Of a stretch of DNA of 64,000 nt, positions 52,409 to 60,713 are shown one piece after another (within the stretch, counting starts at the first letter, position 1; every line of letters begins with the position of its first letter). The notes under the pieces are model-generated. The model saw nothing but the letters and a program-made list of their open reading frames with translations, made no database searches and was not told the DNA's origin. This DNA is from Mucilaginibacter inviolabilis (GTDB lineage Bacteria; Bacteroidota; Bacteroidia; Sphingobacteriales; Sphingobacteriaceae), in assembly GCF_011089895.1 (NCBI RefSeq), contig NZ_JAANAT010000001.1:496001-560000 (forward strand), given 5' to 3'. Position numbers and translations under genes: made by a program.

Positions 52409-53557
52409 ATGATAATAGAAAACAAACAAGTAGCTATTATAGGCGGCGGCCCTGGCGGACTTACGCTGGCCAGGATGTTACAACTTAAAGGTGTTGGAGT
52501 AAAAGTGTATGAAAGAGACTTCGACGAAACTGCGCGGGTGCAAGGTGCAACGTTAGACCTACATTATGAATCGGGCTTGAAAGCGATCAAAGCTGCGGGC
52601 TTAACCGAAGCTTTTAAAGCAGCCTATAGGCCGGGCGCAGATAAAGGGCGCGTAGTTGATCAGCAAGGAGAAATCTTATATGATGAAGCGGGAACCGAAG
52701 GAAATGACGATATGGACAGTATCTATGCGAGACCGGAAATAGATCGCGGACCATTGCGGGATATCTTATTGGCCTCACTGGAGCCTGATACGATCGTTTG
52801 GGACGCCCAATTTTCTAATATGGCGCAAAAGGGCGAAGGATGGGAGCTTACGTTTAAAAATGGTACGAAAGCTTACGCCGATTTGGTTATTGGTGCCGAC
52901 GGCTCCAACTCGCGAATTCGCCCCTTTGTTACCGATCTGAAAAATTCCTATGCAGGTACTGTTATTATTCAGGGAAACGTTCGGCATTACCCGGAAATCG
53001 AAGAGATGCTGAATGGCGGTAAGATCTACATATTTGCAGACGAAAAATATTTCCATATTTCTGCCAAAGGAGATGGCTCTATTGATTTTTACATCAGTTT
53101 AAAAAAAGAAGAAAACTGGGTACAGCATATTGATATTGATTTTACAGATCTACAGCAAGTAGTTTCCTGGGCTGAGCAAGAATTTAGAGGATGGAGCCAT
53201 CTTTTTATTGGCCTTATAGCGCATACCAGTTCCCCGCTATTATTACGCCCGCAATATTGCATGCCATTTGACCAAAGCTGGCACGCTCATCCTAATGTGA
53301 CCTTACTGGGTGACGCGGCTCATCTTATGCCTCCGTCTGGCGAGGGAGTGAACCTGGCCATGCTTGATGCGCTGGAGTTAAGTGAATGTCTTACTGCTGA
53401 TATTCTGGTAAATCTGGAATCCTCCATTTCCTTATATGAAAATAAAATGCAATCTAGAGCCATCGCAGAGGCGGAAATTTCCTTGGACATGGTGCGCTGG
53501 ATGCATGATACAAACGCTTCCCAAACAATGATTAAGTTGCTAAATCACGGGCAGTAG
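52409..53557 (+). CDS. Tet(X)-like flavin-dependent monooxygenase
   Basis: A 382-residue FAD enzyme from MIIENKQVAIIGGGPGGLTL (dinucleotide-binding GxGxxG). YERDFDETARVQGATLDLH, YRPGADKGRVVD, PEIDRGPLRDILL and the C-terminal GDAAHLMPPSGEGVNLAMLD closely follow Tet(X), which hydroxylates tetracyclines. At the flavin-side loop, Tet(X) reads MPPFAGEG as I recall it; here the loop is MPPSGEG, one residue shorter and without the Phe. Family members also act on other aromatic substrates, so tetracycline is not assured. Start at the ATG, not the TTG 27 bases upstream. Divergent AraC regulator adjacent. Confidence 0.85.
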   Translation: MIIENKQVAIIGGGPGGLTLARMLQLKGVGVKVYERDFDETARVQGATLDLHYESGLKAIKAAGLTEAFKAAYRPGADKGRVVDQQGEILYDEAGTEGNDDMDSIYARPEIDRGPLRDILLASLEPDTIVWDAQFSNMAQKGEGWELTFKNGTKAYADLVIGADGSNSRIRPFVTDLKNSYAGTVIIQGNVRHYPEIEEMLNGGKIYIFADEKYFHISAKGDGSIDFYISLKKEENWVQHIDIDFTDLQQVVSWAEQEFRGWSHLFIGLIAHTSSPLLLRPQYCMPFDQSWHAHPNVTLLGDAAHLMPPSGEGVNLAMLDALELSECLTADILVNLESSISLYENKMQSRAIAEAEISLDMVRWMHDTNASQTMIKLLNHGQ

Positions 53558-53740
53558 AAAGTTATTTTGAAAAACATGCAAGCATTGGCGGCGAATCCAC
53601 TATCTCACCGATCCCTGAGCGTTCGATATCAACGTGATCATTGGTAATGTTTCGATGTTTAAAATATAACCAATGCTGGCTTTCCGGCTAATTTAAAGGC
53701 AAAATGTCGATGTCGCTTAAGGCGGTTTTGATTCGTATTA

Positions 53741-53777
53741 AAAAAATGCCTGAGGCTATATGTCTCAGGCATTTTTT
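53741..53777. terminator. strong bidirectional rho-independent terminator
   Basis: AAAAAATGCCTGAG, loop GCTATATGT, CTCAGGCATTTTTT: a perfect 14-bp stem with A and T runs on either side. It ends transcription of the Tet(X)-like gene and insulates the block that follows. Confidence 0.85.
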
Positions 53778-53821
53778 ATTTGACGACGGTCACAAATAAA
53801 GATAAATATATTCATTTTATC

Positions 53822-53888
53822 GTGATCCCTATCACACCTTGGGGCTCCTGCAGGTCATTCTTCACCCGTCCCGGGCAAGCTACTTTTG
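53822..53888 (+). promoter_or_regulatory. Crp/Fnr-type palindrome and promoter for the YceI gene
   Basis: GTGATCCCTATCAC (53822-53835) is a perfect 5-4-5 palindrome with the TGA-N6-TCA core. TACTTTTG (53881-53888), a TAnnTTTG match, ends 59.5 bases from its centre, placing it near -64 from the expected start site. No -33 TTTG is seen, which is typical of an activator-dependent promoter. Confidence 0.55.
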
Positions 53889-53911
53889 AGCATTAATTAA
53901 AACAATGCGTT

Positions 53912-54535
53912 ATGAATCATTTCACAAAAAAAATAGTGTCCGCCATGATGCTCGCAGCCATCATGATTGGCGTATCAGCCCGGAACCTGAACGCCCAAAC
54001 CTTCAAATTAATACCTGATAAAGATGTCTCGATCAAGGTGCTCGGTTCATCGAATGTTCACGACTGGACGTTGACTTCTACGGTCATGGAAAGCCAGGGT
54101 GATTTCAAGATCGAAGAGAACCAGCTTCGCAGTATTACGGCCTTCACCTTTTCGGTAAATGCGAAAAGCCTCAAAAGCGAACATGAATCGATGGACGGCA
54201 GAACTTACAAAACGATGAAAGCCGACCAATATCCAAAGGTTACTTATAAGTTAACAACTGCCCTGATAACGGCAGCCGCAAAGAATAAGTACCAGGTGAA
54301 GGCGACAGGTGACCTGACTATCGCAGGCGTTACCCAAAGCATTGTAATGTATATCACAGCTGGGGTTAATCCCGATAATACAATCACCATTACAGGTTCT
54401 GAGAACCTGAAGCTGACCGACTATAAGATCGAGCCACCAAGCTTTATGCTGGGTGCCATGAAGGTTAAAAACGATCTGACGATACAATTCAATCTTACCT
54501 ATAAAAATAATCAGCTATTAACTAAATCCCTATAA
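53912..54535 (+). CDS. YceI-family lipid-binding/stress protein, copy 1
   Basis: A 207-residue exported protein with a signal peptide ending near LNAQ (about residue 29). The mature beta-barrel-like domain (SIKVLGSSNVHDWTLTSTV, NAKSLKSEHESMDGRTYKTM, LTIAGVTQSIVMYITAGV, FMLGAMKVKNDL) is a full YceI lipocalin-like fold. YceI proteins bind polyisoprenoids; here it heads a nitrosative-stress block and is separated from the next gene by 11 bases. Likely controlled by a Crp/Fnr-type activator. Confidence 0.88.
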   Translation: MNHFTKKIVSAMMLAAIMIGVSARNLNAQTFKLIPDKDVSIKVLGSSNVHDWTLTSTVMESQGDFKIEENQLRSITAFTFSVNAKSLKSEHESMDGRTYKTMKADQYPKVTYKLTTALITAAAKNKYQVKATGDLTIAGVTQSIVMYITAGVNPDNTITITGSENLKLTDYKIEPPSFMLGAMKVKNDLTIQFNLTYKNNQLLTKSL

Positions 54536-54546
54536 AAATCATTGTT

Positions 54547-55926
54547 ATGAAAATTAAATATCTAACCATAGTAGCTGCTATAACCCTATCAGGGATTAGC
54601 TTCACACCCCTCATAACCCATGCACAGGACGCACAAATGCAGTTTTATCGTCCTAACGATAAAAGCGGTATCAACGTGTTTGAAACCAGTAAAAAAGATA
54701 CCGTAAAATTCACAGGCCTTAAAGTAAAGATCGGTGGAGGTTTTACCCTGGCGTATCAGACCCTGAAAGCTTCCAATACGGCCACCCCGGTCATCAAAAC
54801 GGTAGGCACCTCAACCGGCGACGTGAACAGTATTACACCTTTGTATAATGGCTTTAACCTCCCTATGGCCAATCTGATCTTTGACGTCCAGTTAGCAGAT
54901 GGTATCCGCTTAAATCTGACCTCTTACCTTTCTACCAGGCACCATGAGGATACCTGGGTAAAAGGCGGCTATTTACAGATTGATAAAATGCCTTTCCTGC
55001 ACAGCCCGTTGGTGGATGATATCATGAAGAATGTAACCTTCGTGGTAGGACAGTCTGATGTGGACTACGGTGATCAGCATTTCCGCAGATCGGATGGAGG
55101 AAACACGATTTACAATCCTTTCATAGAGAATTATGTAATGGATGAATTCGCTACCGAGATCGGGATGCATGTGTATTATAAATGCCAGAAAACAGGTCTA
55201 TTCGCGATGGGCGGTATTACCGATGGCGAACTCAATGCGGTGACCATCGCACCAACTAAGATTGACGCGGCAACAGGTCAGGTAAATAAATTCCCACCGG
55301 CATTTTTGGGTAAATTGGGATACGACAAACAATTAAACCCCGATTTCAGGTTAAGGGTGTCAGGATCGTTTTATACAGTAAACAGCGCGAACAGCAACAC
55401 CCTTTTTGGCGGCGACCGCTCTGGATCGAATTACTTCAACGTGATGTCAAACCCGACTACCGCAGCCGGCACCAGCCTGACACAGGCTGTGGACTACAAT
55501 GCATTCTCCGGCAGGTTCAATCCTGGTTTTAGCGAGGAGAATCATAGCTTCATGGGCAATCTGTTCCTTAAATATAAAGGGCTTGAATTTTTCGGAACCA
55601 TCGAAAATGCCAGGGGGCGTGCGATCACGGAAACCAGCAACCGTAGCGCCAAACAATACGCGGGCGATCTGGTCTACCGGTTCCCGGCTGAAACAGAGAA
55701 TTTCTGGATCGGCTACCGCTATGACACCGTGAACGCTACCATTACCGGCAATAGCAGCAATGTAACGGTCAACCGCTCTGCGGCCTCTGCCGGCTGGTTT
55801 CTGACCAAAAACATCATGATGAAGGGTGAATATGTGAGCCAGCAGTATAAGGGCTATGATGCGACGAACCTGTTTAACGGCGGCAAATTCAGCGGTCTTG
55901 TCATTCAGGCGGCGATCTCGTTTTAA
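54547..55926 (+). CDS. outer-membrane porin-like beta-barrel protein
   Basis: A 459-residue exported protein, signal peptide ending near THAQDAQM (residue 27). The mature part has alternating strands and aromatic turns over its whole length (FTLAYQTLKASNT, LIFDVQLADGIRLNLTSYL, DFRLRVSGSFYTVNSAN), and the end is typical of outer-membrane barrels (SGLVIQAAISF). No exact family is recognised. It is 11 bases after the YceI gene. A strong hairpin follows its stop. Confidence 0.75.
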   Translation: MKIKYLTIVAAITLSGISFTPLITHAQDAQMQFYRPNDKSGINVFETSKKDTVKFTGLKVKIGGGFTLAYQTLKASNTATPVIKTVGTSTGDVNSITPLYNGFNLPMANLIFDVQLADGIRLNLTSYLSTRHHEDTWVKGGYLQIDKMPFLHSPLVDDIMKNVTFVVGQSDVDYGDQHFRRSDGGNTIYNPFIENYVMDEFATEIGMHVYYKCQKTGLFAMGGITDGELNAVTIAPTKIDAATGQVNKFPPAFLGKLGYDKQLNPDFRLRVSGSFYTVNSANSNTLFGGDRSGSNYFNVMSNPTTAAGTSLTQAVDYNAFSGRFNPGFSEENHSFMGNLFLKYKGLEFFGTIENARGRAITETSNRSAKQYAGDLVYRFPAETENFWIGYRYDTVNATITGNSSNVTVNRSAASAGWFLTKNIMMKGEYVSQQYKGYDATNLFNGGKFSGLVIQAAISF

Positions 55927-55960
55927 CCAACCCAACCATTAACCAACCTCCTTGACATTT

Positions 55961-55989
55961 TTAATGAGGTTTGGTTCATACCTCATTAA
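55961..55989. repeat. 10-bp-arm palindrome directly before the start codon at 55991
   Basis: TTAATGAGGT, loop TTGGTTCAT, ACCTCATTAA. The arms pair perfectly and end one base before the ATG of the next gene, so the usual ribosome-binding site would be buried in it. It starts 34 bases after the porin stop. It could be a terminator, an operator or a translational switch; no T run follows. Confidence 0.55.
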
Positions 55990-55990
55990 T

Positions 55991-56398
55991 ATGAAAAGGA
56001 TTCTGTTTGCCGGATTGATCGCCGGCTGCATATTGTTTGTCTTAAGCTACGGCAGTCTTTACCTGGCCGTCAAATACTTTCCATCGCTTTTTACCGAATA
56101 CTTTAATCCGCTGTTTAATTCCGACGGCAGCAGGGACGTACTCTTTTACCTCCATGCCTTTGTATTCAGTTTTTCGCTTTCGTGGTTTTGGGACCGGTTC
56201 AAAGGAATGTTCAAAGGTTACTTCATTTTAAGAGGAATAGAATTCGGGCTTGTCTATGCCTTCATTGCCCTGCTGCCGGTCATGTGGATTTCTTTTAGTG
56301 CGCTTGATATCACCATTGCCATGGTGAGCAGCTGGTTTATTTACGGTTTGGTACAGGCAACCCTGGCAGGAATGGTGTTCGCTAAAATTAACCCCTGA
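55991..56398 (+). CDS. four-helix membrane protein of the YceI/porin block
   Basis: A 135-residue membrane protein with segments near residues 5-27, 48-66, 80-97 and 105-128. No family is recognised. It begins one base after a perfect hairpin (55961-55989), and its start codon has no visible ribosome-binding site outside that hairpin. It precedes the second YceI-like gene by 14 bases, so the two are co-transcribed. Role in envelope stress is inferred from context only. Confidence 0.6.
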   Translation: MKRILFAGLIAGCILFVLSYGSLYLAVKYFPSLFTEYFNPLFNSDGSRDVLFYLHAFVFSFSLSWFWDRFKGMFKGYFILRGIEFGLVYAFIALLPVMWISFSALDITIAMVSSWFIYGLVQATLAGMVFAKINP

Positions 56399-56412
56399 TC
56401 AAAATTAACGTT

Positions 56413-57039
56413 ATGCGTTTTATAAATTTAGGGTGGATGATCGTTCTGTTATTGCTGACCGGATTTACCGGAAACCGTTCAACGTTTGACCCTGGGGATG
56501 CCGAAAAATGGCTGATCAATAAAAACAGCAGCCTAATGATCAACGGGAGCACCAATATCAATAAATTTACTTGTGATATTCCCAGTTACGGGCGGACGGA
56601 TACCCTCATACTGACCAAAGGGCAGGTTGGCGTTGCGCTCTCGGGTACGGTTATTTTGAAGATCCGGAGCTTTGACTGTCATAACGCGATCATGACCAAC
56701 GACCTGCGCAAAACCCTGAAAGAACCCGTGGTACCTGCCCTGAAGATCAGTTTTCTTTCCCTCAGCAAAATGCCCGCACTTTCCGCGCAGCCCGAAATGA
56801 TCACCGGCCTCGTCGATATTGAACTGGCCGGGGTGAAAAAACGCTTTGAGGTTAGGTATCAGGTATCCACTGATTCGCAGCGGGAAATCCACTTGTTGGG
56901 CACACGCGATGTTACCTTTACCGAATTCAACCTCATCCCCCCGCGTAAACTGGGCGGTATGATCAGAACCAATGATAAGCTCAACGTTGTTTTTTATCTG
57001 GCCATCAGCCCCCTTCATAATAGCCAGGCAGTCAACTGA
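56413..57039 (+). CDS. YceI-family protein, copy 2 (divergent)
   Basis: A 208-residue exported protein with a signal ending near FTGNRS. The YceI-like core is present but more diverged (LMINGSTNINKFTCDIPSYG, IRSFDCHNAIMTNDLRKTL, IELAGVKKRFEVRYQV). Two Cys residues occur in the mature part (CDIP, FDCH). It is the last gene before the Rrf2 regulator, which has its own promoter-like site 20-113 bases after this stop. Why two YceI proteins share a block is not known. Confidence 0.75.
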   Translation: MRFINLGWMIVLLLLTGFTGNRSTFDPGDAEKWLINKNSSLMINGSTNINKFTCDIPSYGRTDTLILTKGQVGVALSGTVILKIRSFDCHNAIMTNDLRKTLKEPVVPALKISFLSLSKMPALSAQPEMITGLVDIELAGVKKRFEVRYQVSTDSQREIHLLGTRDVTFTEFNLIPPRKLGGMIRTNDKLNVVFYLAISPLHNSQAVN

Positions 57040-57058
57040 CCAATATCATATTTTGGCG

Positions 57059-57101
57059 TGACGCCGGTCATGGCCCATGAACTAAAAAGCATGAACCTTT
57101 G
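57059..57101 (+). promoter_or_regulatory. Crp/Fnr-type site and promoter for the Rrf2 gene
   Basis: TGACGCCGGTCA (57059-57070; TGA-N6-TCA) is followed by GAACCTTTG ending at 57101. The centre lies about 36.5 bases from that end, which would place it near -42, a class-II activator position. The -7 element has one mismatch to TAnnTTTG. Confidence 0.4.
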
Positions 57102-57151
57102 CAGGAACGTTTTCCAGAACCCTGACGAGATGTTGATTAACTCCGATCATT

Positions 57152-57586
57152 ATGTTTTCTAAATCCAGTGAATATGCCATCCGTGCAGCGATCTATATCG
57201 CAGCTGAGGGTACACGGGATAAAATGGTCGGGATCGGTGAGATATGCGACCATATCGTTGCTCCAAAGCACTTTACGGCCAAGATCCTGCAGGTGCTGAC
57301 GAAAACCCGCATCATTAGTTCGAAAGCCGGGGTGAACGGCGGATTTTATCTGGACAACACGCAGCCGGCGATCTCCCTGATCGAGATCGTTAAAGCGGTA
57401 GACGGAGATGGCCTGTTCAGAGGCTGCGGCCTTGGTTTGAAGGAGTGTTCAGAAAAGGAACCCTGCCCGATCCATCACCAGTTCAAGCCCATCCGCAACG
57501 CCATAATCAAAATGATGGAGAAGGCGACGATCGCGGAGATGGCTACTGAACTGAAAAAGGGCGGTGGTTTTTTAAGAAAGAATTAA
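57152..57586 (+). CDS. Rrf2-family regulator with three cysteines, NsrR/IscR-like
   Basis: A 144-residue regulator. The winged-helix part begins MFSKSSEYAIRAAIYIA. The C-terminal part has Cys92, Cys99 and Cys105 (RGCGLGLKECSEKEPCP), a C-X6-C-X5-C spacing that compares with the C-X5-C-X5-C Fe-S cluster motif of IscR and the C91/C96/C102 set of NsrR. It probably holds a [2Fe-2S] or [4Fe-4S] cluster that responds to NO or iron-sulphur status. It heads an operon with RIC, DUF2249 and NnrS-like genes, supporting NO sensing. Confidence 0.85.
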   Translation: MFSKSSEYAIRAAIYIAAEGTRDKMVGIGEICDHIVAPKHFTAKILQVLTKTRIISSKAGVNGGFYLDNTQPAISLIEIVKAVDGDGLFRGCGLGLKECSEKEPCPIHHQFKPIRNAIIKMMEKATIAEMATELKKGGGFLRKN

Positions 57587-57636
57587 TCAGGTCGTTGACC
57601 GATGAAAGACAAAAAGGTCTTTATATACCTCAAATA

Positions 57637-58902
57637 ATGATAAAAAGAAAACATAACTGGATTACCCTATGCCTGTTCAATCTCGCGGTGGTTGCATTGC
57701 TGGGCGCAGTCTTACGCAGTAAGATCCTGTTTTCAATTCCATGGCTGGATTTTAAATATATACTGAATGCACATTCGCACTTTGCCTTTGGTGGCTGGAT
57801 CACCCTGTGTCTGCTAACCTTGTTTACTTTCGAGTTGTTACCCGCAAAATTTAGCGGACAGCGGAAGTACAATTACCTGCTGGGCGGTATATTCCTGACG
57901 GCGGCAGGCATGCTGCTGAGCTTTCCCTTCCAGGGCTACGGCTTTTGGTCGATCTCCTTTTCCACCCTTTTTATTTTCGCCACCTATGCATTTTCCTGGT
58001 GCTTTATCAGGGACCTGCGTAAGTCAGCGGTTTCCCCGTTTATTTTTCAACTGGCAGTCGTCTCACTTGCGTCCCTTTGCATTTCTTCCGTAGGTCCGTT
58101 TACACTGGCTTATATGCTGGCCACTCATTCGGTTAATCTGCTTTTATATAAGGATTCCATTTATACTTACCTGCATCTGCAGTATAACGGCTTTTTTACC
58201 CTGGCTGTTTTTGCGGTATGGTTCGCCAAAATAAGTGATACCTGGTCTGGTAAAACCCGGCAACAGGCCGTTCGGTTTGCCGGGCTGTTATCGGCTGCTG
58301 TACTGCCCACCCTTTTTCTTTCCTACTTGTGGCATTATCCTAATATCCTGATCCGCAGTTTGGCTGCGATCGGATGCATCATGCTTCTAGTTTGTCTGCA
58401 CTATTTTAGTTTTGTATTTAAAGCTGCGTGGACCAGCCTGAGATCGGGACCAAAACCTTTGCGGATATTGACTGCATTAGCTATGACCGCCTTCGTTTTG
58501 AAGACCCTGATGCAGGCTGGGATCGTTTTTCCGGAACTCGGCGCGCTAATATTTGATAACCGTCCGGTGATTATTGGTTACCTGCACCTGGTCATGTTGG
58601 GGTTTGTCACGACTTTTCTCCTGGCCCACTTTTTTCTTAATGGCTATTTAAATTTCCCGGGTAAAACAAGGTTATGGGGTATCGCCATTTTTACCACTGC
58701 GGTCATTGTCAATGAACTGCTACTAATGACCCAGGGACTCGCTGCCATGTGCTCCGCCAGTTGCCCGTCCTGCCCGATATGGCTCTGGGTGACCGCCCTC
58801 TTTCTGTTAGCCGGTGCGATGATGACGGCCATAGGTTGCGCCAGATGCCAGCGCTCAACAGGCAGACAAATTTCTACTGAAACAAGAAAATCTTTAACAT
58901 AA
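57637..58902 (+). CDS. haem-copper oxidase subunit-I-like / NnrS-like polytopic membrane protein
   Basis: A 421-residue protein with 11-12 membrane segments. Conserved histidines sit in AHSHFAFGGWI (about residues 45-55), HLQYNGFFTLAVFA (about 178-191) and GYLHLVMLGFVTTFLLAHFF (about 315-334), matching helix ligands of haem-copper oxidase or NnrS-like proteins, but the Tyr-His and copper-ligand set is not clear. The C-terminus has CSASCPSCP and CARC. It may handle haem or NO. Start at 57637, since the TTG upstream adds a charged stretch. The RIC gene follows 12 bases on. Confidence 0.7.
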   Translation: MIKRKHNWITLCLFNLAVVALLGAVLRSKILFSIPWLDFKYILNAHSHFAFGGWITLCLLTLFTFELLPAKFSGQRKYNYLLGGIFLTAAGMLLSFPFQGYGFWSISFSTLFIFATYAFSWCFIRDLRKSAVSPFIFQLAVVSLASLCISSVGPFTLAYMLATHSVNLLLYKDSIYTYLHLQYNGFFTLAVFAVWFAKISDTWSGKTRQQAVRFAGLLSAAVLPTLFLSYLWHYPNILIRSLAAIGCIMLLVCLHYFSFVFKAAWTSLRSGPKPLRILTALAMTAFVLKTLMQAGIVFPELGALIFDNRPVIIGYLHLVMLGFVTTFLLAHFFLNGYLNFPGKTRLWGIAIFTTAVIVNELLLMTQGLAAMCSASCPSCPIWLWVTALFLLAGAMMTAIGCARCQRSTGRQISTETRKSLT

Positions 58903-58914
58903 AAAATTAATTAT

Positions 58915-59874
58915 ATGAACCAGACTGAAGAATTACAACCCGAAGTATTAGATGTGACCATCATCGAACCCCGCTTAAAACACCCAACGATATTTGCCCA
59001 TTTTGACAAATTATTACCTGGCACAGCGATGATCATCCATAATGACCATGACCCCAAACCTCTTTATTATCAATTATTAGGTGAGCGTGGTAATTGTTTT
59101 ACCTGGAATTACCTGTTGAACGGCCCCGCGATCTGGGAAGTGGAGATCCGCAGGAACGACGCGGAGGGGCAAGCGCAGACCATGGGTGAGATCGTGGCCA
59201 AAGACCTGCGCAAAGCCGAAGTACTTAAAAAATTCGGACTGGATTTTTGCTGCGGTGGTAAAAAAACCTTGGAGGCAGCCTGCCGGGAAAAAGGCCTCGA
59301 TGTTTTAGCTGTCCGGGCGGAACTCGAAAAACCACAGACTGCGGCTGTCGCTGCGCAGCATGATTTCGGTTCCTGGAACCTGGCCTTCCTGGCCGATTAT
59401 ATCGTCAATGTTCACCATGGATATGTAAAGAACAACCTGCCCATATTGTTGGAGCTTGGCGGGAAGGTGGCCAAACGTCATGGGGACGTCCATCCTGAAC
59501 TGATCAAGGTATATGATAAATTGAGCGCGATGGGCAATGAACTCATACTGCACATGAAGAAAGAAGAAACCATCCTGTTTCCTTACATCAAACAGGTGGA
59601 GGCCCGCGCGAACGGCCAGGACGCACCGCAAACCTTTACTTCGGTAAAAGAACCGGTTGCCGTGATGGAAAACGACCATGATATCGTTGGCCGTTTAGCT
59701 GAGGATATCAGGACTCTCACCAATAATTATACCTTGCCAGAAAATGCCTGCAACAGCTATGGCCTGCTATTCAAAAAGCTGGAAGATTTTGAAAACGATC
59801 TTCACCTGCATATCCACCTTGAAAACAACATCCTATTTCCGAAAGCGATCGACCTGGAACAGGCCGGTGGCTAA
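58915..59874 (+). CDS. ric: DUF2249-RIC fusion: iron-sulphur cluster repair di-iron protein
   Basis: A 319-residue protein. The N-terminal DUF2249 part (residues about 10-75, HPTIFAHFDKLLPGTAM, NDHDPKPLYYQLL) is fused to a full RIC protein: the ScdA-type N-motif DFCCGGKKTLEAAC (about 109-122) and a hemerythrin-like domain with His in VHHGYV, HMKKEETILFPY, MENDHDI and HLENNILFPK. RIC proteins repair Fe-S clusters after NO or oxidative damage. The DUF2249 fusion is common in Bacteroidota. Confidence 0.93.
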   Translation: MNQTEELQPEVLDVTIIEPRLKHPTIFAHFDKLLPGTAMIIHNDHDPKPLYYQLLGERGNCFTWNYLLNGPAIWEVEIRRNDAEGQAQTMGEIVAKDLRKAEVLKKFGLDFCCGGKKTLEAACREKGLDVLAVRAELEKPQTAAVAAQHDFGSWNLAFLADYIVNVHHGYVKNNLPILLELGGKVAKRHGDVHPELIKVYDKLSAMGNELILHMKKEETILFPYIKQVEARANGQDAPQTFTSVKEPVAVMENDHDIVGRLAEDIRTLTNNYTLPENACNSYGLLFKKLEDFENDLHLHIHLENNILFPKAIDLEQAGG

Positions 59875-59921
59875 ATAACCTGCCGGACCGGCTTTACTGG
59901 TCCGGCTTATCTATTCAAGTT

Positions 59922-60713
59922 ATGACCATTAATAACAATTCCAAGATCAGCGAGATCATCAAAGCAGACAGCCGCGCTGTGGATGTCCTGGTGAAATTGA
60001 ACCCGTTTTTTAAAAAGCTGAGAAACCCGGTACTGCGAAAAGTTCTCGCCGGGAGAGCGACCATTGCTGACGCCGCAAAGATCGGTAATTGCACCAGTGA
60101 GCTCATTTTGAATAGCCTTGGTGGCATCGGTTTCCAGGTGGACCTTACCGAAGATGTTGCCGGAATGAATCCCGAAAAGATCGGCGAACATGCCGCGCTC
60201 GTCTATGACCAGGTATTTGACGCCCGTCCTTTGTTAGCTTCAGGGAACGACCCTTTCCAGCAGATCATGACAGCGGTCAAAGGTATAGGCGCCGGGCAAA
60301 CCCTGCTCCTGATCAATTCTTTTGAGCCTGCACCGCTGGTCAAGATATTGAAGTCCAGACATTTCCTGGTAACAGTGCTGCGGAAATCAGCAGACCTCGT
60401 AGAAACCTATATTACCGCGGACGATGAATCGGCTGTGCCAGCCGCATATCAACAGACCGGGCAGGAATTTGCGACCTTACTGGAAACTTTTGCCGGTAAG
60501 CTGGTGACCATTGACGTACGGGCGCTGGAAATGCCCCGCCCCATGATCACGATACTGGAGAAGCTGGAAGAATTACCCGGTGAAACGGCATTGTATGTTC
60601 ACCACAAAAAGGTCCCGGTCTACTTGTTACCGGAGTTAACGGAACGTCATTTTAAATTTTCCTGGCAAGCTGCCGGTGAAGGTATTGATCTCATCATTTA
60701 TCCAGGACAATAA
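59922..60713 (+). CDS. DUF1858/DUF2249 protein
   Basis: A 263-residue cytoplasmic protein. An N-terminal DUF1858-type helical part (SKISEIIKADSRAVDVLVKLNPFF, about residues 6-30) is followed by two DUF2249-type segments (FDARPLLASGNDPFQQIM near 98, and VTIDVRALEMPRPMITIL near 195; EELPGETALYVHHKKVPVYLLP follows). DUF2249 sits beside or is fused with NO-response proteins, but its reaction is unproven. Its stop overlaps the next gene (TAATG). Confidence 0.78.
   Translation: MTINNNSKISEIIKADSRAVDVLVKLNPFFKKLRNPVLRKVLAGRATIADAAKIGNCTSELILNSLGGIGFQVDLTEDVAGMNPEKIGEHAALVYDQVFDARPLLASGNDPFQQIMTAVKGIGAGQTLLLINSFEPAPLVKILKSRHFLVTVLRKSADLVETYITADDESAVPAAYQQTGQEFATLLETFAGKLVTIDVRALEMPRPMITILEKLEELPGETALYVHHKKVPVYLLPELTERHFKFSWQAAGEGIDLIIYPGQ

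Larger units (their letters stand above)
53558..53911. other. intergenic region between the monooxygenase and the YceI gene
   Basis: No gene was recognised. It contains a strong terminator (53741-53777) and the promoter region of the YceI gene (53822-53888). Confidence 0.6.

Noticed and set aside
57595..57636. TTG start upstream of the first haem-oxidase-like gene
   Set aside because: It adds 14 residues with no membrane character and no ribosome-binding site. The ATG at 57637 is preferred.
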